Source: Flectonema sp. DT1601
Lineage: Eukaryota; Euglenozoa; Diplonemea; Diplonemida; Diplonemidae
Length of the DNA stretch: 64,000 bases
Assembly: GCA_964019425.1 (NCBI GenBank)
Contig: OZ025816.1
Coordinates: 558,001 to 622,000, forward strand
Direction of reading: 5' to 3'
The first letter of the stretch is position 1; every line of letters starts with the position of its first letter. Made by a program: the position numbers and the translations under genes. A model generated the notes under the pieces. That model was given only the letters and a program-made list of their open reading frames with translations. It made no database searches and was not told where the DNA came from. Positions 45,790 through 58,377 of the stretch are shown here, one piece after another.

Positions 45790-48700
45790 ATGTCGACAAT
45801 ACGGTGCCTGACGGCGCTGTTTGCGACGTCTATGATCACAGGAGGAATGGCGCAGTGTGATCAGTTTAATGGCGACTGGTTTGATACAGCCACTGAAGAT
45901 GTGATGAAAATAACAGAAGCAGGGTGTACGCTGACTACTAAATATGGAACAGCAACCGTGAGCGGTAGTTCTGTTGTACCAAATGATGGACTTCTTTTTA
46001 ATTTGAAGGCGACGGGGAAGTTTGATGACCGTCTCGGAGTCGTCGAATGGAGTAATGGCGTCAAGTGGTCGAAGAGTATGACTCGCGAGGTTGAGAAAAG
46101 ATTAACTACTTTGGAGTCAAGCGTAAGCACTTTGGAGTCAACGGTAACCACTTTGGGATCAGCTGTTCAAGTTCTTCAGCAGCAAATGGCCTCCCTCCTT
46201 AATTCTTCTTCTGTCCTTGGTCCTGTTACCACTCCGTTGGTTCCCGTTCCGGGACCTGCAAATACTTCGAATCCAACTTCAGTGTCTTCAGCGGAATTTG
46301 ATGACCTACGAATTCAAATAGCTGCCATCAACGCAACTATTGCGGCATTGAATTCAACGGGTCCACCAGGTGCACCAGGTTCACCGGGACGGGATGGTTT
46401 CTGTACCATCGAACCGAACGCAACGGATGTGTACATTCCGGTAACTCGATTCGTGTATCGGAGGTCGACGAATGCCTACCGATGCACTTATAATGGGCAC
46501 GCACCCGGTGCTGGGGACAGTATTTTCAAGGATTGCCGTTGGGGATCAAACATGTATGAACAACCGATGAGCGCCTACGTTGGAGACACACTCGTGTTTT
46601 GGAAAGGTTTTGGTAAGGACGCGGACAATACTATTTATCAATTTGACGACGAGAAGGCGTTCGATGATTGTGACTTCGACCGCTCCAAGCTAATTGCTGG
46701 TATCCCCGATTTCCTTGTGTTAGCGGCTGCGGGTAAGAATTTCACGATGCAACTTACTGAAGCAAAGGTACTTTACTTTGGAGCTGATGTGCCGAATGCG
46801 AAAAACATGCAAGCGAGAAAAGCAAGCTGCGTCGGTAGGTCAGTAAAGATTTCTGTGAACGTAATGAACGCAACAGAGGAAATGATGACAACTTGTCCTG
46901 TTTATGACCCGTCAAAGTATGGAGTTAGTCAGGGTGGGCAGGTAGATTCTAAAAGTGTCGAACGTTTGAAGGGAGCTGTAGCGGCAATCGGTAGACAGCT
47001 GATTTCTTATGAGTTCCGTCTGCAAGAAAGAGTTCGTGAACAGGGTCAGTCCGGAATAACAGTTGTGAGATCGAGTCATCAAGGAACTGATTCATACCAC
47101 GAGACGTCTTTTGCTGGATCAAGACTTTGTGGTATGCATAACCACGCTAACTCTCATCACACAATTGGTTTGGGTGAATTCGGAGCTGTTCTTAATGGAG
47201 TTCAATTTAGTACGAGACACAATGATTATTCTTTATCGGAAGCCGATCACACCATCGCTCTTGAAGCATACACAAAAACTTGGCCTCCTCGTACTCGTTT
47301 GATGGAGTACCCTCCGGTGCCACCGGCGGTTTTAAACGCTGGAGATGTAACCGCGCAAAGCAACGAAATGCGCGAGTGGTTTCGCGCATGGCACACACAG
47401 AACACGACTCATAGGGATTACCGTCCGTACTTTAAACCGGTTCTTTGCTACTTGGAAGGTACGTGGGTTAATTCTCAGGAGGACATCGCAGAACCGTTTG
47501 CTTCAGAACGTCACCACATCGATGCCGACAGTTGGACGGATTTAAACTCAAAGATGAACTTCTACATCAACAGCGGTCAGAAGAGTTCTTCTGAAAACAT
47601 TCCTTACCTACCAACAAGCTTCCGTGGTATGCACGAAAACAGTGCGGGTGAGACATTCGAACCGAAGATGGCACAGTGGTTTTACAGAATTGTGTGCAAG
47701 AAAATTGATATTGAAATACCAACAACTCGATTTCGGGTCAAGAACGAACTCCACGTCCAGGTCTCTAGTTCGAGACCAATGACCAGAAAGCAATTGGCGA
47801 AGACCAGCAAAGCGTTGTTTGATCTCAATCCGACTTCGGAAGCTAACTACGACCCAAAGACCCCGTGGCCGAAGGGTAAAACGGACCACGAGTTCATCGA
47901 CGAGCTAATGGAACAGGTTAGTGGATTTGATGGACCAAACCAGGGCAACTTTCCAGACGAATCATTCGGTCCTCGCTGTACTATTTGGACTGGCGGGCAG
48001 ACACTCAACACTGCCAAGTACTCTCGTTACTATTCTCACAGCAAGAAGGACGCCATGGGTCGTTCCGGGAAGAAGCGTGGGTTTAATGATTTGATGTTCG
48101 CGGCGCAAACAACGAATAAGAGGGTCAGCCCGATGTCGGTGTGCGTGGAAGTTGCGAGTGAAGACCGAACCGATCCAGGTGATGCTATCAGAGAACAAGA
48201 ATGTAAAGCACTTAAAAAAGAAGAGTGCGAAAATCGCCCCCATTGGAGTGCCAGTGAGCTATTGAACAACGCAAGCTCGGCAAAATGTGTGGTGAGTTCG
48301 AAGTCATGTGTTTACAAGAAGTGTTGGGAACAGCGTTGGACCTATGCCATCCCGTTGGAAATCGTATACCAAACACCTCTAACGGAATGGAATCCGTACG
48401 ACATTCCTTACTACCCGAAAGGCCATCCTGAGTCTTCGCAAGTAGCAGGAGGCGGTCGTAATGGTAAGAATACTAGTCCTTTTAAGGGAAGTAACCAGGG
48501 GTACTTCTTTAGAACTCCTGATACTTTTTTTAAAGATCCCACGAATACCGATCCTGCAGACACGTCTGGTGGAACCACATTCGCCGAAGACCGTAATGGT
48601 GTCACAAGAGCAGTCCGTGCATCTGGACATTGGATAATCTTCCCTGAACTTAAAGGGATCGGTAAGATCAGACAACGGTATCCAATATTCCCTGTTCATG

Positions 48701-50557
48701 AACACGGCTCAACAATATGGAAGGAAACCAAAGCCATTGAAGAACTCATTATGGGTCGTGACGGTAAGCAAGAAATCAAAGACATCATCGCAGAAACCCG
48801 TGCTGAAGCCTACGGCACGGAATTAAAACTCCTCGACGGCGGTGGTCACATTCATCAAATTCACATCAGCCCTGCCGAGGTTCAAAAGTTGGAGGCGGGA
48901 ACCATCACGGAAATATTAAAGAGTTCCAGTGAAGCAAACGGACACACTCACCGAGTTAACGTATGTTGTTGCCCCCTTTTCTTTATTCTTATGTAGAATG
49001 TGAATGTGTTTCTCCCTTTTCGCATCGTATTAAATCGGGGGGTGGGGTGGGGTGGGGTGGGGGGTACGGTACATACATCGGTTTTACGGAGATTTTGGGC
49101 ACTTCCGAATTTGTTTTCGGAGAACAAAGTCTTTTGGGGGGGGGGGGCCCGGGGGGGGGGGGGGGGGGGGGGGGGGCAGCCAAATTATGAAAACTACCCT
49201 CCCAAAAAATGGGGATTGCGATCTAAAGAAACAGTTCTTCGGCACTTTAGAACAAGTCTTTGAAAAATCTCTACGGTCCGTTGACAGTACTTTCATTGTT
49301 TTTATTTTTGTGCAAAGACCTGCAGTATTCTTCCTAGATAGATCCTTTCGTATCGTATTAAATCCTCCCCCTACACACTTTGCCTAGGTCTGGGCAGGAA
49401 CGGGAGATTGTGCGTGCTATCCACCATAGAAGTGGACAAGTTTAATGCACTTCCCAAGGGACAAAATTTAGCAAAAAAACGGTGGTTAGTCCGCGTGGTG
49501 TCCCCCTATCCTATATAGCCCAAGGGACAAGTTATATAGCAAAAGAGACAAGCATAGTGCACTATATAGGGAGTGCCGCGGGGGGGACTCCACTACGGAA
49601 ATCGAGAGTCGTGACTGTACAGGTATAAGCGCACTTTCCCCTTTCCCCTTATTTTTGGTCGTAGTATAGTTGGTTAGAGGTTGTCAGTGGCAATCGCGGC
49701 GATAGGGTAGAGCGTTTAGGTCGCCAATTTAGAGCGAGCCAATTTCAATGGTCTCCAGGCAGATGGGTGAGCTTGTCCTTCCTAGGCTGCTATCACCGAG
49801 CGGACCGCTGAAGACTCGAGTAGTCAAGGAAAGCCTTACGTCGGGTTCGTCCACTGTTAACCTTTGGTTTCATTTTATTTTTTTCACATTGATTTTAATT
49901 TACAGCTGTTTTTCACTGTTACGGTAGCGTAGGCAAGAGGTGCTCAACTACGTTCACGTGGCCTCCACCAAAGAAACCAGGCAATGTTCAACGCCTTCTG
50001 TTTCATGGTGACAGTATTTTTATTTTTTTGTGCAAAGACCTGCAGTATTCTTCCCAGATAAATCTTTTCGTATCGTATCAAAGTTCTCCCTGTGTGAATT
50101 ATGAGGATGTTTATGCTCGCCTCTTTTTTAATTTTGGAGCGGCATGATCGAAGACAATCTTTCTTTTCCCTCTTTTATTTCCAATCCCGTCGCCCCGTCG
50201 CCCCGTATTCGGGTTTGCCAGTTTCAAGTTGCTTTCCATTTTATATAAATTATCAAATTACCCACGTTCATTTTGTCGTCAAAAAGAAAAAAAAACCATC
50301 ACCCGTCGATTTCTAGCTTTTCACCAGACTTCTAATTTATAAATAATTATCTCAAAAAAAAACCAAAACAGCTCCTCTACGACAGGACCAAGAGTCACGG
50401 AGATGAATGGTCGTTGGATTGGTGTTCACAGTCATCTAATCCGTGTCCTAAGAGTATTATAAGTGCTGGTAACTGTGGTGTTGATAAAAGAGGTATCTCC
50501 TGTTGTGCTGATGGAACCTGTCCTGATGGTCATCCTGGTGTTGAGGTCTTGATTTAG
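45790..50557 (+). CDS. Array copy E, full length
   Basis: Exon 1 is 45790-48960 and exon 2 is 50372-50557, with a 1,411-bp phase-0 intron; 1,118 residues. The protein of exon 1 is identical to that of copy F. Against copy A it has K225R, N230Y, R237H, T238A, A252G, S274F, R309L, L340M and V365M, all in or next to the cupredoxin-like domain. Further changes are N565D, A659S, G660S, Q787E, I788V and Q793R. All nine early changes lie after the invariant first 224 residues. Frame, signal peptide, collagen-like stretch, His motifs and Cys tail are intact. Confidence 0.87.
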
Positions 50558-50572
50558 AGAGAGAGAGAGACC

Positions 50573-50668
<96 letters not shown>

Positions 50669-51922
50669 GAGAGTATGTTTTTTTATTCTTATTTTTCCCC
50701 ACTTTCTTTTTCTGATTTTCTTTTAGTCATGGAAAGCGTAAAAACAACAACTAAAACAGTTAGTCCCACCCCCACCGTTGTCGTCGTGTGTGCACAGCGA
50801 CTTACTTCCATAATTTGAATTTCGTCTTCCGCTCGGTTCCGAAATACCATGGGAACTATTTAGTGAGGCGCCTTGTTCAGAAGTTCAATGTTCCCAGTAA
50901 TGCAGTTTTCCAACTTTACGCCGGTAGCGGCTTCAAACACTGAGACTCTCTCGTCATTTCATTAAAATTGGAAAGCAATAACTACCGCCATTTCCTTGGT
51001 GGTTGTCCTTGGTCACCTGTCAGCTTTGTAAAAGTGCGACTGTGATACAAAATCCCGTTTTCGTGTTGTGCGTGGAAAGAGGGATCTTTAAAACAGGAAG
51101 AATGTTATTTTTTTTTTAATTATTCCAGTCCAACGTATTTATTTCTTTTCTCCCCTCTCATTACAATTAAACCTTTATCTTTATCTTTGTTTTGTTTTCT
51201 TTTTTTTGAGTGACACAAACAAAGTGATCCTCGAGAGAATAGAACTACGGGAAACACAGGAAACACCTTTGTTTCAGGTGATTCAGTCAATCTGATATTA
51301 TTGTTGTGCCTGTTGTTCCCACCTTTCTTTCTTTATAACCTTTTGTGTGACTAAAACTCTAAAATGCTTCTCTGCATTTGGAATGCTCTCTCCCTGTGGC
51401 GGTAGCTGTTTTGATTTTTTGAAGTTAGTGACCAACGCTTCCTTGCTCCTGACACCCGCTATATTTCCTCTCTGAAATTCTAAAAAAGGACTATTTTTCT
51501 TTGCACCACGAGATTAATCTTTCATTCTCCAACTCGCAACCTCGGTGACTTTGGAAGCTCAAGATGTTCAACTGTCCTTGGGGAAAGGAAAGGTTGCACA
51601 CATACATCGCAGAGCTGACCCTAAGTTCACTTTCGTTCAGGAGAAGGCGTTTTTTTTTTTCCACAGATATTCTGACCATTCCCGTTTTTACTTCGGTCTG
51701 TTTGCTCTGATTGTTCATTGCAGTTCTTAGCTTCGTTTCATTAAACAGGAAAACAACAATCTGAACTTCTTTTGGCCGTCCACTTCATTCATTGTTACAC
51801 GGATTCGATTATGAAGAAGTTTGTGCAAGATTTTGTGTTAGCTTACTTTTCCGTTCAGGTCATAATTATAATTTCTTATTGTGTTCCATCACGAGACTAA
51901 TGCAGTAGTGCTTTTGTTTATA

Positions 51923-52014
<92 letters not shown>

Positions 52015-52091
52015 AATAATAATAATAATAATAATAATTTCTCCCCTTCATAAGATATTAAAGAAAACAGTAAAAAAAGACTACGAAAAGT
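50558..52091. other. E-F spacer, array flank
   Basis: A very long GA microsatellite (about 50556-50672) follows the stop, then the common flank and the trinucleotide microsatellite. Apart from microsatellite length it is nearly the same as the D-E and F-G spacers. No recognised gene. Confidence 0.6.
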
Positions 52092-55000
52092 ATGTCGACA
52101 ATACGGTGCCTGACGGCGCTGTTTGCGACGTCTATGATCACAGGAGGAATGGCGCAGTGTGATCAGTTTAATGGCGACTGGTTTGATACAGCCACTGAAG
52201 ATGTGATGAAAATAACAGAAGCAGGGTGTACGCTGACTACTAAATATGGAACAGCAACCGTGAGCGGTAGTTCTGTTGTACCAAATGATGGACTTCTTTT
52301 TAATTTGAAGGCGACGGGGAAGTTTGATGACCGTCTCGGAGTCGTCGAATGGAGTAATGGCGTCAAGTGGTCGAAGAGTATGACTCGCGAGGTTGAGAAA
52401 AGATTAACTACTTTGGAGTCAAGCGTAAGCACTTTGGAGTCAACGGTAACCACTTTGGGATCAGCTGTTCAAGTTCTTCAGCAGCAAATGGCCTCCCTCC
52501 TTAATTCTTCTTCTGTCCTTGGTCCTGTTACCACTCCGTTGGTTCCCGTTCCGGGACCTGCAAATACTTCGAATCCAACTTCAGTGTCTTCAGCGGAATT
52601 TGATGACCTACGAATTCAAATAGCTGCCATCAACGCAACTATTGCGGCATTGAATTCAACGGGTCCACCAGGTGCACCAGGTTCACCGGGACGGGATGGT
52701 TTCTGTACCATCGAACCGAACGCAACGGATGTGTACATTCCGGTAACTCGATTCGTGTATCGGAGGTCGACGAATGCCTACCGATGCACTTATAATGGGC
52801 ACGCACCCGGTGCTGGGGACAGTATTTTCAAGGATTGCCGTTGGGGATCAAACATGTATGAACAACCGATGAGCGCCTACGTTGGAGACACACTCGTGTT
52901 TTGGAAAGGTTTTGGTAAGGACGCGGACAATACTATTTATCAATTTGACGACGAGAAGGCGTTCGATGATTGTGACTTCGACCGCTCCAAGCTAATTGCT
53001 GGTATCCCCGATTTCCTTGTGTTAGCGGCTGCGGGTAAGAATTTCACGATGCAACTTACTGAAGCAAAGGTACTTTACTTTGGAGCTGATGTGCCGAATG
53101 CGAAAAACATGCAAGCGAGAAAAGCAAGCTGCGTCGGTAGGTCAGTAAAGATTTCTGTGAACGTAATGAACGCAACAGAGGAAATGATGACAACTTGTCC
53201 TGTTTATGACCCGTCAAAGTATGGAGTTAGTCAGGGTGGGCAGGTAGATTCTAAAAGTGTCGAACGTTTGAAGGGAGCTGTAGCGGCAATCGGTAGACAG
53301 CTGATTTCTTATGAGTTCCGTCTGCAAGAAAGAGTTCGTGAACAGGGTCAGTCCGGAATAACAGTTGTGAGATCGAGTCATCAAGGAACTGATTCATACC
53401 ACGAGACGTCTTTTGCTGGATCAAGACTTTGTGGTATGCATAACCACGCTAACTCTCATCACACAATTGGTTTGGGTGAATTCGGAGCTGTTCTTAATGG
53501 AGTTCAATTTAGTACGAGACACAATGATTATTCTTTATCGGAAGCCGATCACACCATCGCTCTTGAAGCATACACAAAAACTTGGCCTCCTCGTACTCGT
53601 TTGATGGAGTACCCTCCGGTGCCACCGGCGGTTTTAAACGCTGGAGATGTAACCGCGCAAAGCAACGAAATGCGCGAGTGGTTTCGCGCATGGCACACAC
53701 AGAACACGACTCATAGGGATTACCGTCCGTACTTTAAACCGGTTCTTTGCTACTTGGAAGGTACGTGGGTTAATTCTCAGGAGGACATCGCAGAACCGTT
53801 TGCTTCAGAACGTCACCACATCGATGCCGACAGTTGGACGGATTTAAACTCAAAGATGAACTTCTACATCAACAGCGGTCAGAAGAGTTCTTCTGAAAAC
53901 ATTCCTTACCTACCAACAAGCTTCCGTGGTATGCACGAAAACAGTGCGGGTGAGACATTCGAACCGAAGATGGCACAGTGGTTTTACAGAATTGTGTGCA
54001 AGAAAATTGATATTGAAATACCAACAACTCGATTTCGGGTCAAGAACGAACTCCACGTCCAGGTCTCTAGTTCGAGACCAATGACCAGAAAGCAATTGGC
54101 GAAGACCAGCAAAGCGTTGTTTGATCTCAATCCGACTTCGGAAGCTAACTACGACCCAAAGACCCCGTGGCCGAAGGGTAAAACGGACCACGAGTTCATC
54201 GACGAGCTAATGGAACAGGTTAGTGGATTTGATGGACCAAACCAGGGCAACTTTCCAGACGAATCATTCGGTCCTCGCTGTACTATTTGGACTGGCGGGC
54301 AGACACTCAACACTGCCAAGTACTCTCGTTACTATTCTCACAGCAAGAAGGACGCCATGGGTCGTTCCGGGAAGAAGCGTGGGTTTAATGATTTGATGTT
54401 CGCGGCGCAAACAACGAATAAGAGGGTCAGCCCGATGTCGGTGTGCGTGGAAGTTGCGAGTGAAGACCGAACCGATCCAGGTGATGCTATCAGAGAACAA
54501 GAATGTAAAGCACTTAAAAAAGAAGAGTGCGAAAATCGCCCCCATTGGAGTGCCAGTGAGCTATTGAACAACGCAAGCTCGGCAAAATGTGTGGTGAGTT
54601 CGAAGTCATGTGTTTACAAGAAGTGTTGGGAACAGCGTTGGACCTATGCCATCCCGTTGGAAATCGTATACCAAACACCTCTAACGGAATGGAATCCGTA
54701 CGACATTCCTTACTACCCGAAAGGCCATCCTGAGTCTTCGCAAGTAGCAGGAGGCGGTCGTAATGGTAAGAATACTAGTCCTTTTAAGGGAAGTAACCAG
54801 GGGTACTTCTTTAGAACTCCTGATACTTTTTTTAAAGATCCCACGAATACCGATCCTGCAGACACGTCTGGTGGAACCACATTCGCCGAAGACCGTAATG
54901 GTGTCACAAGAGCAGTCCGTGCATCTGGACATTGGATAATCTTCCCTGAACTTAAAGGGATCGGTAAGATCAGACAACGGTATCCAATATTCCCTGTTCA

Positions 55001-56860
55001 TGAACACGGCTCAACAATATGGAAGGAAACCAAAGCCATTGAAGAACTCATTATGGGTCGTGACGGTAAGCAAGAAATCAAAGACATCATCGCAGAAACC
55101 CGTGCTGAAGCCTACGGCACGGAATTAAAACTCCTCGACGGCGGTGGTCACATTCATCAAATTCACATCAGCCCTGCCGAGGTTCAAAAGTTGGAGGCGG
55201 GAACCATCACGGAAATATTAAAGAGTTCCAGTGAAGCAAACGGACACACTCACCGAGTTAACGTATGTTGTTGCCCCCTTTTCTTTATTCTTATGTAGAA
55301 TGTGAATGTGTTTCTCCCTTTTCGCATCGTATTAAATCGGGGGGTGGGGTGGGGTGGGGTGGGGGGTACGGTACATACATCGGTTTTACGGAGATTTTGG
55401 GCACTTCCGAATTTGTTTTCGGAGAACAAAGTCTTTTGGGGGGGGGGGGCCCGGGGGGGGGGGGGGGGGGGGGGGGGGGCAGCCAAATTATGAAAACTAC
55501 CCTCCCAAAAAATGGGGATTGCGATCTAAAGAAACAGTTCTTCGGCACTTTAGAACAAGTCTTTGAAAAATCTCTACGGTCCGTTGACAGTACTTTCATT
55601 GTTTTTATTTTTGTGCAAAGACCTGCAGTATTCTTCCTAGATAGATCCTTTCGTATCGTATTAAATCCTCCCCCTACACACTTTGCCTAGGTCTGGGCAG
55701 GAACGGGAGATTGTGCGTGCTATCCACCATAGAAGTGGACAAGTTTAATGCACTTCCCAAGGGACAAAATTTAGCAAAAAAACGGTGGTTAGTCCGCGTG
55801 GTGTCCCCCTATCCTATATAGCCCAAGGGACAAGTTATATAGCAAAAGAGACAAGCATAGTGCACTATATAGGGAGTGCCGCGGGGGGGACTCCACTACG
55901 GAAATCGAGAGTCGTGACTGTACAGGTATAAGCGCACTTTCCCCTTTCCCCTTATTTTTGGTCGTAGTATAGTTGGTTAGAGGTTGTCAGTGGCAATCGC
56001 GGCGATAGGGTAGAGCGTTTAGGTCGCCAATTTAGAGCGAGCCAATTTCAATGGTCTCCAGGCAGATGGGTGAGCTTGTCCTTCCTAGGCTGCTATCACC
56101 GAGCGGACCGCTGAAGACTCGAGTAGTCAAGGAAAGCCTTACGTCGGGTTCGTCCACTGTTAACCTTTGGTTTCATTTTATTTTTTTCACATTGATTTTA
56201 ATTTACAGCTGTTTTTCACTGTTACGGTAGCGTAGGCAAGAGGTGCTCAACTACGTTCACGTGGCCTCCACCAAAGAAACCAGGCAATGTTCAACGCCTT
56301 CTGTTTCATGGTGACAGTATTTTTATTTTTTTGTGCAAAGACCTGCAGTATTCTTCCCAGATAAATCTTTTCGTATCGTATCAAAGTTCTCCCTGTGTGA
56401 ATTATGAGGATGTTTATGCTCGCCTCTTTTTTAATTTTGGAGCGGCATGATCGAAGACAATCTTTCTTTTCCCTCTTTTATTTCCAATCCCGTCGCCCCG
56501 TCGCCCCGTATTCGGGTTTGCCAGTTTCAAGTTGCTTTCCATTTTATATAAATTATCAAATTACCCACGTTCATTTTGTCGTCAAAAAGAAAAAAAAACC
56601 ATCACCCGTCGATTTCTAGCTTTTCACCAGACTTCTAATTTATAAATAATTATCTCAAAAAAAAACCAAAACAGCTCCTCTACGACAGGACCAAGAGTCA
56701 CGGAGATGAATGGTCGTTGGATTGGTGTTCACAGTCATCTAATCCGTGTCCTAAGAGTATTATAAGTGCTGGTAACTGTGGTGTTGATAAAAGAGGTATC
56801 TCCTGTTGTGCTGATGGAACCTGTCCTGATGGTCATCCTGGTGTTGAGGTCTTGATTTAG
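52092..56860 (+). CDS. Array copy F, full length, same protein as E
   Basis: Exon 1 is 52092-55262 and exon 2 is 56675-56860, with a 1,412-bp intron; 1,118 residues. The exon 1 protein is the same as copy E at every position. The intron, including the interrupted poly-G tract, and the 3' flank also match, differing mainly in homopolymer and microsatellite length. This is the youngest duplication in the array, or a region recently homogenised. Confidence 0.87.
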
Positions 56861-56875
56861 AGAGAGAGAGAGACC

Positions 56876-56963
<88 letters not shown>

Positions 56964-58217
56964 GAGAGTATGTTTTTTTATTCTTATTTTTCCCCACTTT
57001 CTTTTTCTGATTTTCTTTTAGTCATGGAAAGCGTAAAAACAACAACTAAAACAGTTAGTCCCACCCCCACCGTTGTCGTCGTGTGTGCACAGCGACTTAC
57101 TTCCATAATTTGAATTTCGTCTTCCGCTCGGTTCCGAAATACCATGGGAACTATTTAGTGAGGCGCCTTGTTCAGAAGTTCAATGTTCCCAGTAATGCAG
57201 TTTTCCAACTTTACGCCGGTAGCGGCTTCAAACACTGAGACTCTCTCGTCATTTCATTAAAATTGGAAAGCAATAACTACCGCCATTTCCTTGGTGGTTG
57301 TCCTTGGTCACCTGTCAGCTTTGTAAAAGTGCGACTGTGATACAAAATCCCGTTTTCGTGTTGTGCGTGGAAAGAGGGATCTTTAAAACAGGAAGAATGT
57401 TATTTTTTTTTTAATTATTCCAGTCCAACGTATTTATTTCTTTTCTCCCCTCTCATTACAATTAAACCTTTATCTTTATCTTTGTTTTGTTTTCTTTTTT
57501 TTGAGTGACACAAACAAAGTGATCCTCGAGAGAATAGAACTACGGGAAACACAGGAAACACCTTTGTTTCAGGTGATTCAGTCAATCTGATATTATTGTT
57601 GTGCCTGTTGTTCCCACCTTTCTTTCTTTATAACCTTTTGTGTGACTAAAACTCTAAAATGCTTCTCTGCATTTGGAATGCTCTCTCCCTGTGGCGGTAG
57701 CTGTTTTGATTTTTTGAAGTTAGTGACCAACGCTTCCTTGCTCCTGACACCCGCTATATTTCCTCTCTGAAATTCTAAAAAAGGACTATTTTTCTTTGCA
57801 CCACGAGATTAATCTTTCATTCTCCAACTCGCAACCTCGGTGACTTTGGAAGCTCAAGATGTTCAACTGTCCTTGGGGAAAGGAAAGGTTGCACACATAC
57901 ATCGCAGAGCTGACCCTAAGTTCACTTTCGTTCAGGAGAAGGCGTTTTTTTTTTTCCACAGATATTCTGACCATTCCCGTTTTTACTTCGGTCTGTTTGC
58001 CCTGATTGTTCATTGCAGTTCTTAGCTTCGTTTCATTAAACAGGAAAACAACAATCTGAACTTCTTTTGGCCGTCCACTTCATTCATTGTTACACGGATT
58101 CGATTATGAAGAAGTTTGTGCAAGATTTTGTGTTAGCTTACTTTTCCGTTCAGGTCATAATTATAATTTCTTATTGTGTTCCATCACGAGACTAATGCAG
58201 TAGTGCTTTTGTTTATA

Positions 58218-58300
<83 letters not shown>

Positions 58301-58377
58301 AATAATAATAATAATAATAATAATTTCTCCCCTTCATAAGATATTAAAGAAAACAGTAAAAAAAGACTACGAAAAGT
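56861..58377. other. F-G spacer, array flank
   Basis: Long GA microsatellite (56859-56968), common flank, trinucleotide microsatellite (58217-58324). No recognised gene. Confidence 0.6.

Noticed and set aside
51866-52162. Poly-Met and poly-His frames before copies E, F and G
   Set aside because: They are translations of the trinucleotide microsatellite.
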